Source of the DNA: JAEUSI01 sp036782915
Lineage (GTDB): Bacteria > Bacteroidota > Ignavibacteria > Tepidaquicellales > Tepidaquicellaceae
Assembly: GCA_036782915.1 (NCBI GenBank)
Contig: DAIPYE010000089.1
Coordinates: forward strand, 1-13,106
Length of the DNA stretch: 13,106 bases
Reading direction: 5' to 3'
Each line of letters begins with the position of its first letter. The stretch's first letter is position 1. Below the pieces are notes generated by a model that ran no database searches, had not been told where the DNA came from, and was given only the letters and a program-made list of their open reading frames with translations. Positions 1 to 6,548 of this stretch are shown here, piece after piece. The position numbers and the translations under genes were made by a program.

Positions 1-1
1 A

Positions 2-376
2 AATGACATTGGAGCATACGGAGGTCCCGGTTCAAAAGTAATAGCAGGTAATCTTGTCGAAATTCGCAATCATGGAAATTCAACCGTTCCGTCAAAATTT
101 TATCTGGCTCAAAACTATCCGAATCCTTTTAACCCAAAAACTATCATCACATTTACTGTTCCGCCCGGTGTTGAGGGGATTGTAAAACTGATAGTTTATG
201 ATGCGCTTGGCAAAGAGATCGCTGAGCTTATGAATGAAAGCAAATCAGCAGGAAAATATAGTGTTGTATTTGACACAGGGAATGAAGGGAAAAATATCTC
301 AAGCGGTATTCTTTTTTATAGTTTGCAGGTGAACGATATTATTGTTGCTTCAAAGAAGATGATTCTTTTGAAATGA
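2..376 (+). CDS. C-terminal part of a secreted protein with a type IX secretion sorting domain (5' end outside window)
   Basis: Open frame from the left edge to TGA at 374-376, 124 residues visible. The first ten residues, NDIGAYGGPG, resemble the closing strand of right-handed beta-helix or choice-of-anchor proteins; this is a weak assignment. Residues 33-124 form a Por-type (type A) C-terminal sorting domain: YLAQNYPNPFNP opens it, then come a Val/Ile-rich strand, VYDALGKEIAEL, a GKYSVVFD strand, SSGILFYSLQV and a final KKMILLK. This is the usual order and length of the domain recognised by the type IX secretion system, so the whole protein is probably exported through the periplasm, and the tail cleaved at the surface. 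The catalytic or binding part lies outside the window, so its job cannot be told. Confidence in the sorting domain is high; in the beta-helix it is low. Confidence 0.9.
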   Translation, partial: NDIGAYGGPGSKVIAGNLVEIRNHGNSTVPSKFYLAQNYPNPFNPKTIITFTVPPGVEGIVKLIVYDALGKEIAELMNESKSAGKYSVVFDTGNEGKNISSGILFYSLQVNDIIVASKKMILLK

Positions 377-494
377 ATGATTACATATTTGCGATTTCAA
401 AATAAATAAAAACACAGACACCAATAATTATTTGTCTACATTTAAAATAATAAAAGACTTCTTTTCAATGGTAGATAGTGTTTCAATAAAAGTT

Positions 495-513
495 GTTTAA
501 ATCAATTTTAAAC
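495..513. terminator. AT-rich perfect inverted repeat between convergent genes, possible weak terminator
   Basis: GTTTAAA (495-501), spacer TCAAT, TTTAAAC (507-513): a perfect 7-bp stem immediately after the stop of the DUF3291 gene on the minus strand, in the 138-base space between two convergent genes. It is followed on the minus strand by AACTTTTATT. The stem has only two G:C pairs, so it would be a weak terminator at best. Confidence 0.3.
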
Positions 514-514
514 T

Positions 515-1027
515 TTACTTATTGTCATTTGATTTTATTTTAATGTCAATGAGTTCCTTGTTTAGCTTTGCCGGGTTTCCGTCTTTATCAAATGGCATTT
601 TAAAATTAAATACAAAAGGACAGGATCCGTTATCGTGAAGATATTCCAGTCTGTGACAGGCTTCTTCTCTTGTGGGAAAATGATCATCATCCACCCACCA
701 TGCTGCATAGGTCGGCCACTCCGGTTTCAAAGCCCACTCTTCACGCATCTTCAGTGCTTCTGAATGTGTCTTGTGATATGCAAACGCAAAAACAGATTCA
801 AGATCTTTCCATAAACTAAGAGTAGCCGGAGCGCTCACATGTTTTTCCGGATCAAAAAATCTTGGTGATGCATATTTTCCCCAACTTCCGTTGTCTAAAT
901 TCAGAAATCCTTCTGAACTTTCTGCCTGAGAAAAAACTGTATCTACTCTGTCCCAGAATCCCTGAACCAATGGATGACCTTTTTTTTCTTTGAGAATTCC
1001 AAAAGTGTAAAATGCTAATTTCGCCAT
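515..1027 (-). CDS. DUF3291 domain-containing protein
   Basis: A 170-residue protein matching the DUF3291 family along its whole length. Characteristic pieces are LAFYTFGIL (4-12), HPLVQGFWDR (18-27), SWG near 48-50, TLSLWKDLESVFAFAY (69-84), a Trp-rich WPTYAAWWVDDD (104-125), the helix PTREEACHRLEYL and, near the end, PFVFNFKMPFDKDG. The family is predicted to take a dimeric alpha-beta barrel fold of the antibiotic monooxygenase type, but no reaction is known. I chose ATG at 1027 rather than the in-frame TTG at 1051, because family members begin at the M-x-LAFYTFG strand. The gene follows the unrecognised protein on the same strand after 39 bases, so co-transcription is possible. No export signal is seen, so it is probably cytoplasmic. 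Confidence 0.85.
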   Translation of the reverse strand: MAKLAFYTFGILKEKKGHPLVQGFWDRVDTVFSQAESSEGFLNLDNGSWGKYASPRFFDPEKHVSAPATLSLWKDLESVFAFAYHKTHSEALKMREEWALKPEWPTYAAWWVDDDHFPTREEACHRLEYLHDNGSCPFVFNFKMPFDKDGNPAKLNKELIDIKIKSNDNK

Positions 1028-1066
1028 ATTGTGAAATGTTTTAATTATCAAAATATCTGAAATAAA

Positions 1067-1564
1067 TTAATGTTCAGTTTTTCTTTCTTCAAGAAGATCA
1101 TCAATTACAATTATTATTTTCATAAAATTATCAGTCAGTTTCAATACATCATTTTCAAAATTGTTCAGATCAACGGTAAGCCAGCCCTGCATCAGTGTAA
1201 GCGGTCCGAAATTTTCACTGACATTCGGCCAGCTTTGATTAAATTTTTTAAATCTTTGTCTGAAAGAAAATGCAAAATCCCTGCTTTCAATTTTGTAACC
1301 TAAAAGCTTTCTTAATTTAAAAGCATGAATATTGTAAAAGATCTGATTTTTTTTGATTCCTTTTTCCTCCAGCCATATTGAAAAAAATATTGATGATTCT
1401 GTTTTTTCGCTAATACCGGTAATATTTTTCCAGCTATTTTTCTGAATTTTTAATACAACTGAATCTAGCCAGATACCTGTTGTAATTTCTAACTGACTGT
1501 CGGAAGGCAATTTACTTTTAATTTTTCGGGATATTTTTTCGAATCTTTTAAGATAATTCTTCAT
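1067..1564 (-). CDS. hypothetical protein, 165 residues
   Basis: I do not recognise a named family. The protein is soluble-looking and strongly basic at the N-terminus (MKNYLKRFEKISRKIKSKL), followed by beta-like stretches (DSVVLKIQKNSW, SSIFFSIWLEE). A motif-rich core follows: IFYNIHAFKLRKLLGYKIESRDFA (split here as residues 75-90 and 91-98), FRQRFKKF (101-108), then WPNVSENFGPLTLMQGW (122-138). The Trp/Pro/Gly-rich second half looks like a conserved core rather than random coding. The last 25 residues form a helix rich in Ile and acidic residues. There is no signal peptide or membrane segment. ATG at 1564 is the only sensible start; no Shine-Dalgarno sequence precedes it. It lies 39 bases upstream of the DUF3291 gene and 92 bases downstream of the DinB-like gene, all on the same strand. 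Function unknown. Confidence 0.75.
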   Translation of the reverse strand: MKNYLKRFEKISRKIKSKLPSDSQLEITTGIWLDSVVLKIQKNSWKNITGISEKTESSIFFSIWLEEKGIKKNQIFYNIHAFKLRKLLGYKIESRDFAFSFRQRFKKFNQSWPNVSENFGPLTLMQGWLTVDLNNFENDVLKLTDNFMKIIIVIDDLLEERKTEH

Positions 1565-1656
1565 TATAATTTTTGTATTCCCGAATCGTTATTTTAATAT
1601 TTCAGTAATATGATTCATTTCTAAAGCAAAGTATATTGTACGTCGAAAAGTGTAAG

Positions 1657-2160
1657 TCAATTTAAATTTTTCACTTTTTTTAATTCGGATTTAAATTTCT
1701 GAATTTGTCTCCGGTGTCTTGAAATATGAACAATAGCATGTTCCATAAGTTGTTCAATGTCATACAATTGCCCCCAGAAAGTGAGTATTTTTTTTGAAGG
1801 ATCATATTGAGACATTTCAGACTGGGGAATATTTTCAAAAAATTTGTTTGTATGATTCATCATTTCATCCAATGCGAAATTATACTCAGAAACAGAATTT
1901 AATTTTTTTCTTACAGGCCAGATGCTTCCGGTATTTCCTCTGTGAATATCTATCATTGTAATATAGAAACTTCCGCAATGAATAATATGAGTAAGTAAGG
2001 ATTGAATTGACACACAATCTTTATTCAAAGTCTTTTGATCAATTATTTTTTCAAGATCAGAATCTTTGATATCAGCAATATTATTTTTCAGATCTGAAAT
2101 TACAACCTGATATTCATCTAGTAAAGCATTTATAACGCCTTTTGGGGATTTGAAAGACAT
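1657..2160 (-). CDS. DinB-like four-helix metal-binding protein
   Basis: A 167-residue, mostly helical protein with the histidine layout of the DinB/YfiT-like superfamily. SIQSLLTHIIHCG (51-63) places His58 in the second helix, and MEHAIVHISRHRRQIQKF (139-156) supplies His145 and His149, the usual H-x3-H pair followed by Q. Together these three histidines are the expected metal triad. Family members are dimeric; some act as thiol-dependent transferases or isomerases (for example with bacillithiol or mycothiol), but most have no known reaction. The presence of bshA later in the window makes a bacillithiol-linked role conceivable; this is only inference. ATG at 2160 was preferred over an in-frame TTG at 2175, which would add five residues (MKIKI) with no family support. 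It is divergent from the AtuA-family gene. Confidence 0.75.
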   Translation of the reverse strand: MSFKSPKGVINALLDEYQVVISDLKNNIADIKDSDLEKIIDQKTLNKDCVSIQSLLTHIIHCGSFYITMIDIHRGNTGSIWPVRKKLNSVSEYNFALDEMMNHTNKFFENIPQSEMSQYDPSKKILTFWGQLYDIEQLMEHAIVHISRHRRQIQKFKSELKKVKNLN

Positions 2161-2192
2161 AATTTTTATTTTCAATTAAAAAATTTTAAAAG

Positions 2193-2221
2193 AAATTATA
2201 TTAAAATGAAATAAATTTCAA
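2193..2221 (-). promoter_or_regulatory. candidate promoter for the DinB-like gene
   Basis: Read on the minus strand: TTG (2221-2219), 18 bases, then TATAATTT (2200-2193), about 32 bases before the ATG at 2160. It fits a Bacteroidota -33/-7 pair loosely (TTG, TAnnTTTG), and also carries a TATAAT box. AT richness makes chance matches common. Confidence 0.3.
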
Positions 2222-2316
2222 CGGAGTTTACAAAATCAGTAGCAGGTTATCAGAATTTCAGAATTTAAAACTGTAAAATTATTCACTTTTGATCTCATAT
2301 GACTGTTCTGCATAAA

Positions 2317-2346
2317 CGGCAGACTTCAGAACTGAAATCGGCAGAC
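2317..2346. promoter_or_regulatory. operator-like direct repeat flanking a palindrome
   Basis: The 8-mer CGGCAGAC occurs at 2317-2324 and again at 2339-2346, start-to-start 22 bases, close to two helical turns. Between them lies the palindrome TTCAG-AA-CTGAA (2325-2336). This is the most GC-rich piece of the 283-base divergent spacer and lies about 100 bases before the AtuA gene. The spacing suggests a regulator binding on one DNA face, but no regulator gene is in the window. Confidence 0.3.
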
Positions 2347-2395
2347 GAAATAGAGGGAAGAAAGTTTGTTTTTGTAAAAACACCAGGTTTTTAAA

Positions 2396-2425
2396 TTGTT
2401 ACACAAAATTTATTTGAGTAATTTG
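2396..2425 (+). promoter_or_regulatory. candidate promoter for the AtuA-family gene
   Basis: TTG at 2396-2398, 20 bases, then TAATTTG at 2419-2425, one base short of the Bacteroidota TAnnTTTG box. Transcription would start near 2430, leaving a leader of roughly 12-15 bases before the ATG at 2444. There is no Shine-Dalgarno sequence in that leader (AAATTAAATTAATTA). Confidence 0.3.
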
Positions 2426-2443
2426 TGAAAATTAAATTAATTA

Positions 2444-3811
2444 ATGAAAGAAAAAATCCGAATTGCTTCAGGACAGGGTTTCTGGGGAGACTTAGTAGAT
2501 GCTCCTTATAAGCAGGCGACAGGCGGACCCGTTGATTATATCATGATGGATTATCTTGCCGAAGTTACAATGTCCATTCTTCAGAAACAAAAACTCAGAG
2601 ATCCGAATCTGGGTTATGCCCGAGATATTCCCGTTTTAATGGAAAGACTTCTTCCTGTTATCAAAGAAAAAAACATTAAAGTTGTTACAAATGGAGGCGG
2701 AGTAAATCCTATTGCTTGCCGTGATGCTATCTTTAACGTTGCAAAGAAAATTGGTATAAAGGAGCTAAAGATCGGAGTTGTAATGGGTGATAATATACTT
2801 GATGATATTGACGAACTTGTATCCAAAGGAATTGAGTTGAAAAATATGGAATCGGGCGAAAGTGTTAAAACTGTCCGTGATAAAATATTGAGTGCAAATG
2901 TTTATTTCGGCGCTGCGGCAATTGTAGAATGCCTGAAGCAGGGAGCTGAAATTGTTATAACCGGAAGAGTTACGGATACCGGACTTACGCTTGCACCGAT
3001 GATATATGAATTCGGTTGGGATATGAATAACTGGGATCTTATGGCTGCGGGAACAGTCGCAGGTCACATTCTCGAATGCGGCGGTCAGGCAAGCGGGGGA
3101 AATTTTCTGGGAGACTGGAAAAGTATTCCGGATCTTGCGCGTATCGGTTTTCCGATAGCTGAGGCTTTCCCGAACGGAGAAGTGATCATTACAAAACATG
3201 AGAACACCGGCGGAAGAGTCAGCGTTGAAACTGTAAGTGAACAATTAGTTTATGAGATCGGTGATCCTAAAGATTATATAACTCCTGATTGTATTGCAGA
3301 TTTTACTTCCATTCATTTGGAAGACATTGGAGAGAATCGTGTCAGAGTTTATGATGTAAAGGGATTACCTGCAACAGAATTTTATAAAGTCTCAATGTCA
3401 TATTCAGACGGCTATAGTGCTTTTGGTTCTCTTACTTATTCCTGGCCGGATGCTCTTGATAAAGCTAAAGCAGCTGACGAAATTTTGAGAACCAGATTAA
3501 ATGATCTTGGACTGAAATTCGATGAGATCAAAACCGAATTTCAGGGTTACAATGCATGTCATGGTCCGATTGCAAAAACTTATGATGAATTGAATGAAGT
3601 AGTATTAAGGATCGGAGTTCGCTCACAGGACAAAAAAGCAATTGAAAGATTCGGAATGGAGATCGCGCCTTTGATATTGACCGGACCTCCGGGAGTTACG
3701 GGATTTGCAGGGGGCAGACCAAAGCCGTCGGATGTAGTGGCATACTGGCCTGCTCTGATGCCAAAGAGTGAGGTGAAGCCGGAAGTAGTGGTTGAGTCTT
3801 TTAAAAATTAG
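2444..3811 (+). CDS. AtuA-family (DUF1446) acyclic terpene utilisation-like protein
   Basis: A 455-residue protein covering the AtuA/DUF1446 core domain from end to end. Landmarks are ASGQGFWGD (8-16), MMDYLAEVTMSIL (34-46), VVTNGGGVNP (90-99), YFGAAAIVECLKQGAEIVI (164 onward), TGRVTDTGLTLAP (183-195), AGHILECGGQASGGN (216-230), a helix with FPNGEVIITKHENTGG, and the C-terminal GPPGVTGFAGGRP followed by VAYWPAL. In Pseudomonas, AtuA belongs to the citronellol/geraniol degradation cluster; homologues are widespread in bacteria outside that pathway and their reaction is not settled. No biotin carboxylase, acyl-CoA dehydrogenase or other Atu partner gene lies beside it here, so terpene use should not be assumed. 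There is no fused C-terminal extra domain. ATG at 2444 follows an AT-rich leader without a Shine-Dalgarno sequence. It is divergent from the DinB-like gene, and the next gene on its strand is 247 bases away. Confidence 0.88.
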   Translation: MKEKIRIASGQGFWGDLVDAPYKQATGGPVDYIMMDYLAEVTMSILQKQKLRDPNLGYARDIPVLMERLLPVIKEKNIKVVTNGGGVNPIACRDAIFNVAKKIGIKELKIGVVMGDNILDDIDELVSKGIELKNMESGESVKTVRDKILSANVYFGAAAIVECLKQGAEIVITGRVTDTGLTLAPMIYEFGWDMNNWDLMAAGTVAGHILECGGQASGGNFLGDWKSIPDLARIGFPIAEAFPNGEVIITKHENTGGRVSVETVSEQLVYEIGDPKDYITPDCIADFTSIHLEDIGENRVRVYDVKGLPATEFYKVSMSYSDGYSAFGSLTYSWPDALDKAKAADEILRTRLNDLGLKFDEIKTEFQGYNACHGPIAKTYDELNEVVLRIGVRSQDKKAIERFGMEIAPLILTGPPGVTGFAGGRPKPSDVVAYWPALMPKSEVKPEVVVESFKN

Positions 3812-3929
3812 AAATTAAGAATTACGAATTGAAATAATTGTTTTTAATTTTTTAAATGGGAGAAGCAGTTTAAAAGAATACAGGTATGTGGAAATGACAA
3901 TTACAGGAATTTGATAAAGAATCAGAATT

Positions 3930-3952
3930 AATATTTCAGTGACAGAAATATT
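3930..3952. repeat. perfect inverted repeat in intergenic space, plus a second copy of its right arm
   Basis: The spacer from 3812 to 4058 (247 bases) holds no gene. It contains AATATTTC (3930-3937), a 7-base loop and GAAATATT (3945-3952), a perfect 8-bp inverted repeat without a T-run. The 12-mer AGAAATATTTGA overlapping its right arm (3944-3955) recurs at 4010-4021, just ahead of the TPR lipoprotein gene. It could be an operator or a chance event in AT-rich DNA. Confidence 0.3.
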
Positions 3953-4058
3953 TGATTATATAAGAATATTAAATAAAATGGATTCTATAGATTAAGTAAA
4001 TAAACAACAAGAAATATTTGAAGCATTAACTTTCCAATTAATTAATTAAATAATCAAA

Positions 4059-4490
4059 ATGAAAAGTATCTGTATATTTTTATTAATGTTATTAATCTCA
4101 GGCTGTTCTTCCAAAGGTAAAGAAAGTTATGATGCCGGAGTGAAATTATTCCAGGAAAAAAAATATCAGGATTGTGTTCCTGAATTTCAGAAAGCCATTT
4201 CCGAAAATCCTGAGTTTGGGGAAGCATATATGTATCTCGGACGGGCTTACAATTCGCTTCAACAGTATGATCTCTCCATAGATGCTTATCAAAAAGCACT
4301 TGGAATATTTAAACAGGGAAAATTCAATTCATCTGTTGACAATCTTAAAGACGATAAGAAAATACCACAGGTAGAAGAAGTATGGCTTCCGTATTCCCAG
4401 ATACAGCAAAAAATTCAAAAAGGGATTCCGCTTACAGATATTGAAATACAGAAACAGGAAGAGATAATAAAAAAACTGGATCCTAAATAA
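4059..4490 (+). CDS. TPR-repeat lipoprotein
   Basis: A 143-residue protein starting with a lipoprotein signal: MKSIC, a hydrophobic stretch FLLMLLI, then the lipobox ISGC with Cys16 as lipidation site, followed by SSKGK. Residues 24-57 (YDAGVKLFQEKKYQDCVPEFQKAI, split about residue 44) and 58-91 (EAYMYLGRAYNSLQQY, then DLSIDAYQKAL) are two canonical TPR units with the expected small and aromatic residues, and IFKQGKFNSSVDNL may be a decayed third. The rest is charged and coiled-coil-like. It is probably anchored in the outer or inner membrane facing the periplasm, acting as a protein-binding scaffold; its partner is unknown. It stands alone on its strand, 247 bases after the AtuA gene and 160 before the threonine dehydrogenase gene. 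ATG at 4059 is set by the signal peptide. Confidence 0.85.
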   Translation: MKSICIFLLMLLISGCSSKGKESYDAGVKLFQEKKYQDCVPEFQKAISENPEFGEAYMYLGRAYNSLQQYDLSIDAYQKALGIFKQGKFNSSVDNLKDDKKIPQVEEVWLPYSQIQQKIQKGIPLTDIEIQKQEEIIKKLDPK

Positions 4491-4498
4491 AAATTTAT

Positions 4499-4524
4499 AA
4501 CACAGAGACGCGGAGACACAGAGA
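4499..4524 (+). repeat. dispersed CACAGAG repeat, copy 1
   Basis: A 26-base unit just after the TPR lipoprotein stop, with the 7-mer CACAGAG at 4501-4507 and again at 4517-4523. It matches the reverse complement of 12141-12166 at 23 of 26 positions. Similar short ACACAGAGACxCxGAGACAC units are common between genes in AT-rich environmental bacteria. The rest of the 160-base space up to 4650 shows only a weak TATTGAA/TTCAATA inverted repeat. Confidence 0.75.
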
Positions 4525-4650
4525 GATTAATTTTATAATTTAAATAATATTGAATTATAAAAAGTTTTTCAATAATTAAATCAACAGATAACACATTGTC
4601 GAAAAACTTAATCAATCTCTATCCTGTATTAAAAACTCAAAAATAATTTA

Positions 4651-5604
4651 ATGGAAAAAATTCTTGTAATAGGAGCGGCAGGACAGATCGGTTCCGAACT
4701 TACACTGGCTTTGAGGAAAGTTTATGGTGATGCAAATGTTTTTGCCACTGACATTAAGGATGCTCCGAATGACATAAAAAAGTCAGGACCGTTTCAGCTT
4801 CTTGACGTTATGGATGATAAACGTCTCATACATTTTGTGATAAGATATAAGATCACACAGGTATATTTACTTGCAGCAGTTTTATCCGGGAATGCAGAGA
4901 GACTTCCATTGCAGGCGTGGGATATAAATATGAAAAGTATGCTGAATATTCTTGACCTTGCCCGCGAAGTCGGGATAAATAAAGTTTTCTGGCCAAGTTC
5001 TATAGCTGTGTTTGGATTGACAACTCCAAAGATAAATACGCCGCAGTTAACTATCATGGAGCCGAATACTGTATATGGTATAAGTAAATTAGCCGGAGAA
5101 AGATGGTGTGAATATTATTCCAAAAAATTCAAACTCGATATAAGAAGTATCCGGTATCCGGGTTTGATAAGCTATAAGACAGAAGCCGGAGGCGGTACGA
5201 CAGATTATGCAGTTGAAATATTTGATGATGCAGTTGAATCAGGAAAATTCGAATGTTTCCTAAAACCTGAAACGAAATTACCGATGATGTTTATGCCGGA
5301 TGCTATCCGCGCAACTATAGAATTAATGGAAGCAGATGAAAGCAAATTGTCAATTCGCTCCAGTTATAACATAAGCGGAATTAGTTTTGACCCGAAAGAA
5401 CTTTCTGATGAGATAAAAAAATCAATTCCCGAATTTGAAATTACATACAAGCCTGATTTCAGACAGGCAATTGCCGAGTCATGGCCTCAGAGTATTGACG
5501 ACAGTGTCGCGCGTAAAGACTGGAACTGGAAGCATGAATATGATCTTGAGAAAATGACAAAAATAATGCTGAAAGAGACCAAGAAAAAATTCAATAAAAA
5601 ATAA
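4651..5604 (+). CDS. tdh: L-threonine 3-dehydrogenase, epimerase (extended SDR) type
   Basis: A 317-residue extended short-chain dehydrogenase. The NAD-binding loop GAAGQIG is at 8-14, the acidic residue for NAD is in ATDIKD (32-37), the Ser is in PSS (115-117) and the catalytic Tyr/Lys pair in YGISK (Tyr142, Lys146). Beyond the fold, pieces specific for UDP-galactose-epimerase-like threonine dehydrogenases are present: RYPGLISYKTEAGGGTTDYA, LPMMFMPDAIRATIELM, YNISGISFDPKEL, PDFRQAIAESWPQSIDDS and ARKDWNWK. It oxidises L-threonine to 2-amino-3-oxobutanoate with NAD+, normally passed to glycine C-acetyltransferase (kbl) to give glycine and acetyl-CoA. No kbl is in the window. The length is usual for the family. 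The ATG is set by the MEKILVIGAAG strand. The permease gene follows after 41 bases, so the two may share a transcript. Cytoplasmic. Confidence 0.9.
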   Translation: MEKILVIGAAGQIGSELTLALRKVYGDANVFATDIKDAPNDIKKSGPFQLLDVMDDKRLIHFVIRYKITQVYLLAAVLSGNAERLPLQAWDINMKSMLNILDLAREVGINKVFWPSSIAVFGLTTPKINTPQLTIMEPNTVYGISKLAGERWCEYYSKKFKLDIRSIRYPGLISYKTEAGGGTTDYAVEIFDDAVESGKFECFLKPETKLPMMFMPDAIRATIELMEADESKLSIRSSYNISGISFDPKELSDEIKKSIPEFEITYKPDFRQAIAESWPQSIDDSVARKDWNWKHEYDLEKMTKIMLKETKKKFNKK

Positions 5605-5610
5605 ATTAAT

Positions 5611-5625
5611 CTTCATCCTATGAAG
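5611..5625 (+). promoter_or_regulatory. small perfect hairpin between tdh and the permease gene
   Basis: CTTCAT (5611-5616), loop CCT, ATGAAG (5620-5625), followed about 12 bases later by a T6 run (5638-5643) just before the permease ATG at 5646. It could weakly attenuate transcription between the two genes. The stem is short and the T-run distant, so this is tentative. Confidence 0.25.
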
Positions 5626-5645
5626 TCATTAAATTTATTTTTTCC

Positions 5646-6542
5646 ATGCTGAAAGAACTCCTGTATAAAATACCTCAGCATAAGAAAGGACTCATTTATA
5701 TAAGCTTCGCAGCTTTGATGTGGAGTTCGGGAGGGCTTTTTATCAAAGTACTTACATTAGATGCTTTTCAAATATCTTTTTACAGATCACTCATTGCTGC
5801 AATTACAATTTTCACAATTACAATTTATCAGAAGAAAAGCTTAAAATTTGAATTTGACATAATCTCAGTTTTTTGCACACTTACATATTCTCTGATTTTA
5901 ATTCTCTTTGTGATTGCAACAAAATTAACAACTGCTGCAAATGCAATTTTTCTCCAGTTTACAGCTCCGATATATCTTCTTGTTTTAGAACCAATTTTTT
6001 TAAAAACAAAGTTTGAAAAGCGAAACCTAATTGCTCTGATATTTTGCTTTATAGGAATGTCACTTTTCTTCTTCGGTAAACTGGATCTTTCCGGGATACA
6101 GGGTAATTTGTTTGCAATCGGCTCCGGTATTTGCTTTGCGCTTTTTTCACTTTTCCTGAAATGGAAAAAGCAGATTCATAAAAGCAAGGATACAATTGTT
6201 TATATTGCGGCAGGAAATATTCTGGTATGTATTTTCTGTTTACCGATGGTGTACGATAAAATATTTATAGAATTTAATCAGCTGATCATTCTGCTTTTCA
6301 TGGGAGTTTTTCAAATTGGAATAAGTTATATAATTTTTAATGAAGGGATAAAATATATTTCAGCAACTGAATCTATGATCATAGCAATGCTTGAAGCAGT
6401 TCTTAATCCGGTCTGGGTTTTCATCGGAGTAGGGGAAGTACCTACAATATACTCTATTGCCGGTTCAGTAATAATACTGCTGGCAATTATCTGGAGAAAT
6501 TTCTTTGTGAAAAGCGATGAGATCATTCAAATAGTAGAATAA
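5646..6542 (+). CDS. EamA/DMT-superfamily permease
   Basis: A 298-residue integral membrane protein with about ten transmembrane helices arranged as two EamA repeats (roughly 17-140 and 152-285). First repeat: AALMWSSGGLFIK (22-34), SFYRSLIAA, and the helix ATKLTTAANAIFLQFTAPIY (91-110), a pattern typical of the family. Second repeat: ESMIIAMLEAVLNPVWVFIG (242-261) followed by GEVPT, the usual E..P.w....GE.P signature. DMT permeases move amino acids, drugs or metabolites, most often outward; the substrate cannot be read from sequence. The 41-base distance from tdh allows a guess at an amino acid, but nothing more. The gene ends only 6 bases from the convergent PEGA-protein gene. Confidence 0.88.
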   Translation: MLKELLYKIPQHKKGLIYISFAALMWSSGGLFIKVLTLDAFQISFYRSLIAAITIFTITIYQKKSLKFEFDIISVFCTLTYSLILILFVIATKLTTAANAIFLQFTAPIYLLVLEPIFLKTKFEKRNLIALIFCFIGMSLFFFGKLDLSGIQGNLFAIGSGICFALFSLFLKWKKQIHKSKDTIVYIAAGNILVCIFCLPMVYDKIFIEFNQLIILLFMGVFQIGISYIIFNEGIKYISATESMIIAMLEAVLNPVWVFIGVGEVPTIYSIAGSVIILLAIIWRNFFVKSDEIIQIVE

Positions 6543-6548
6543 AGTTTA

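Noticed and set aside
411..422. Possible third copy of the CACAGAG repeat (AACACAGACACC)
   Set aside because: Only about 12 bases are similar and the second half of the unit is missing; chance is likely.
1025..1051. TTG start at 1051 for the DUF3291 gene
   Set aside because: It adds eight residues that family members lack; ATG at 1027 places the M-x-LAFYTFG strand at the N-terminus.
2158..2175. TTG start at 2175 for the DinB-like gene
   Set aside because: It adds only MKIKI from very AT-rich DNA; ATG at 2160 is simpler and lies nearer the usual family start.
2765..3244. 159-codon frame antisense to the AtuA-family gene
   Set aside because: It lies fully within a clearly coding gene, has no recognisable features and reflects codon bias on the opposite strand.
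4036..4056. AATT-type tandem repeat before the TPR lipoprotein gene
   Set aside because: Low-complexity AT leader of the kind seen before other genes here; not a distinct element.
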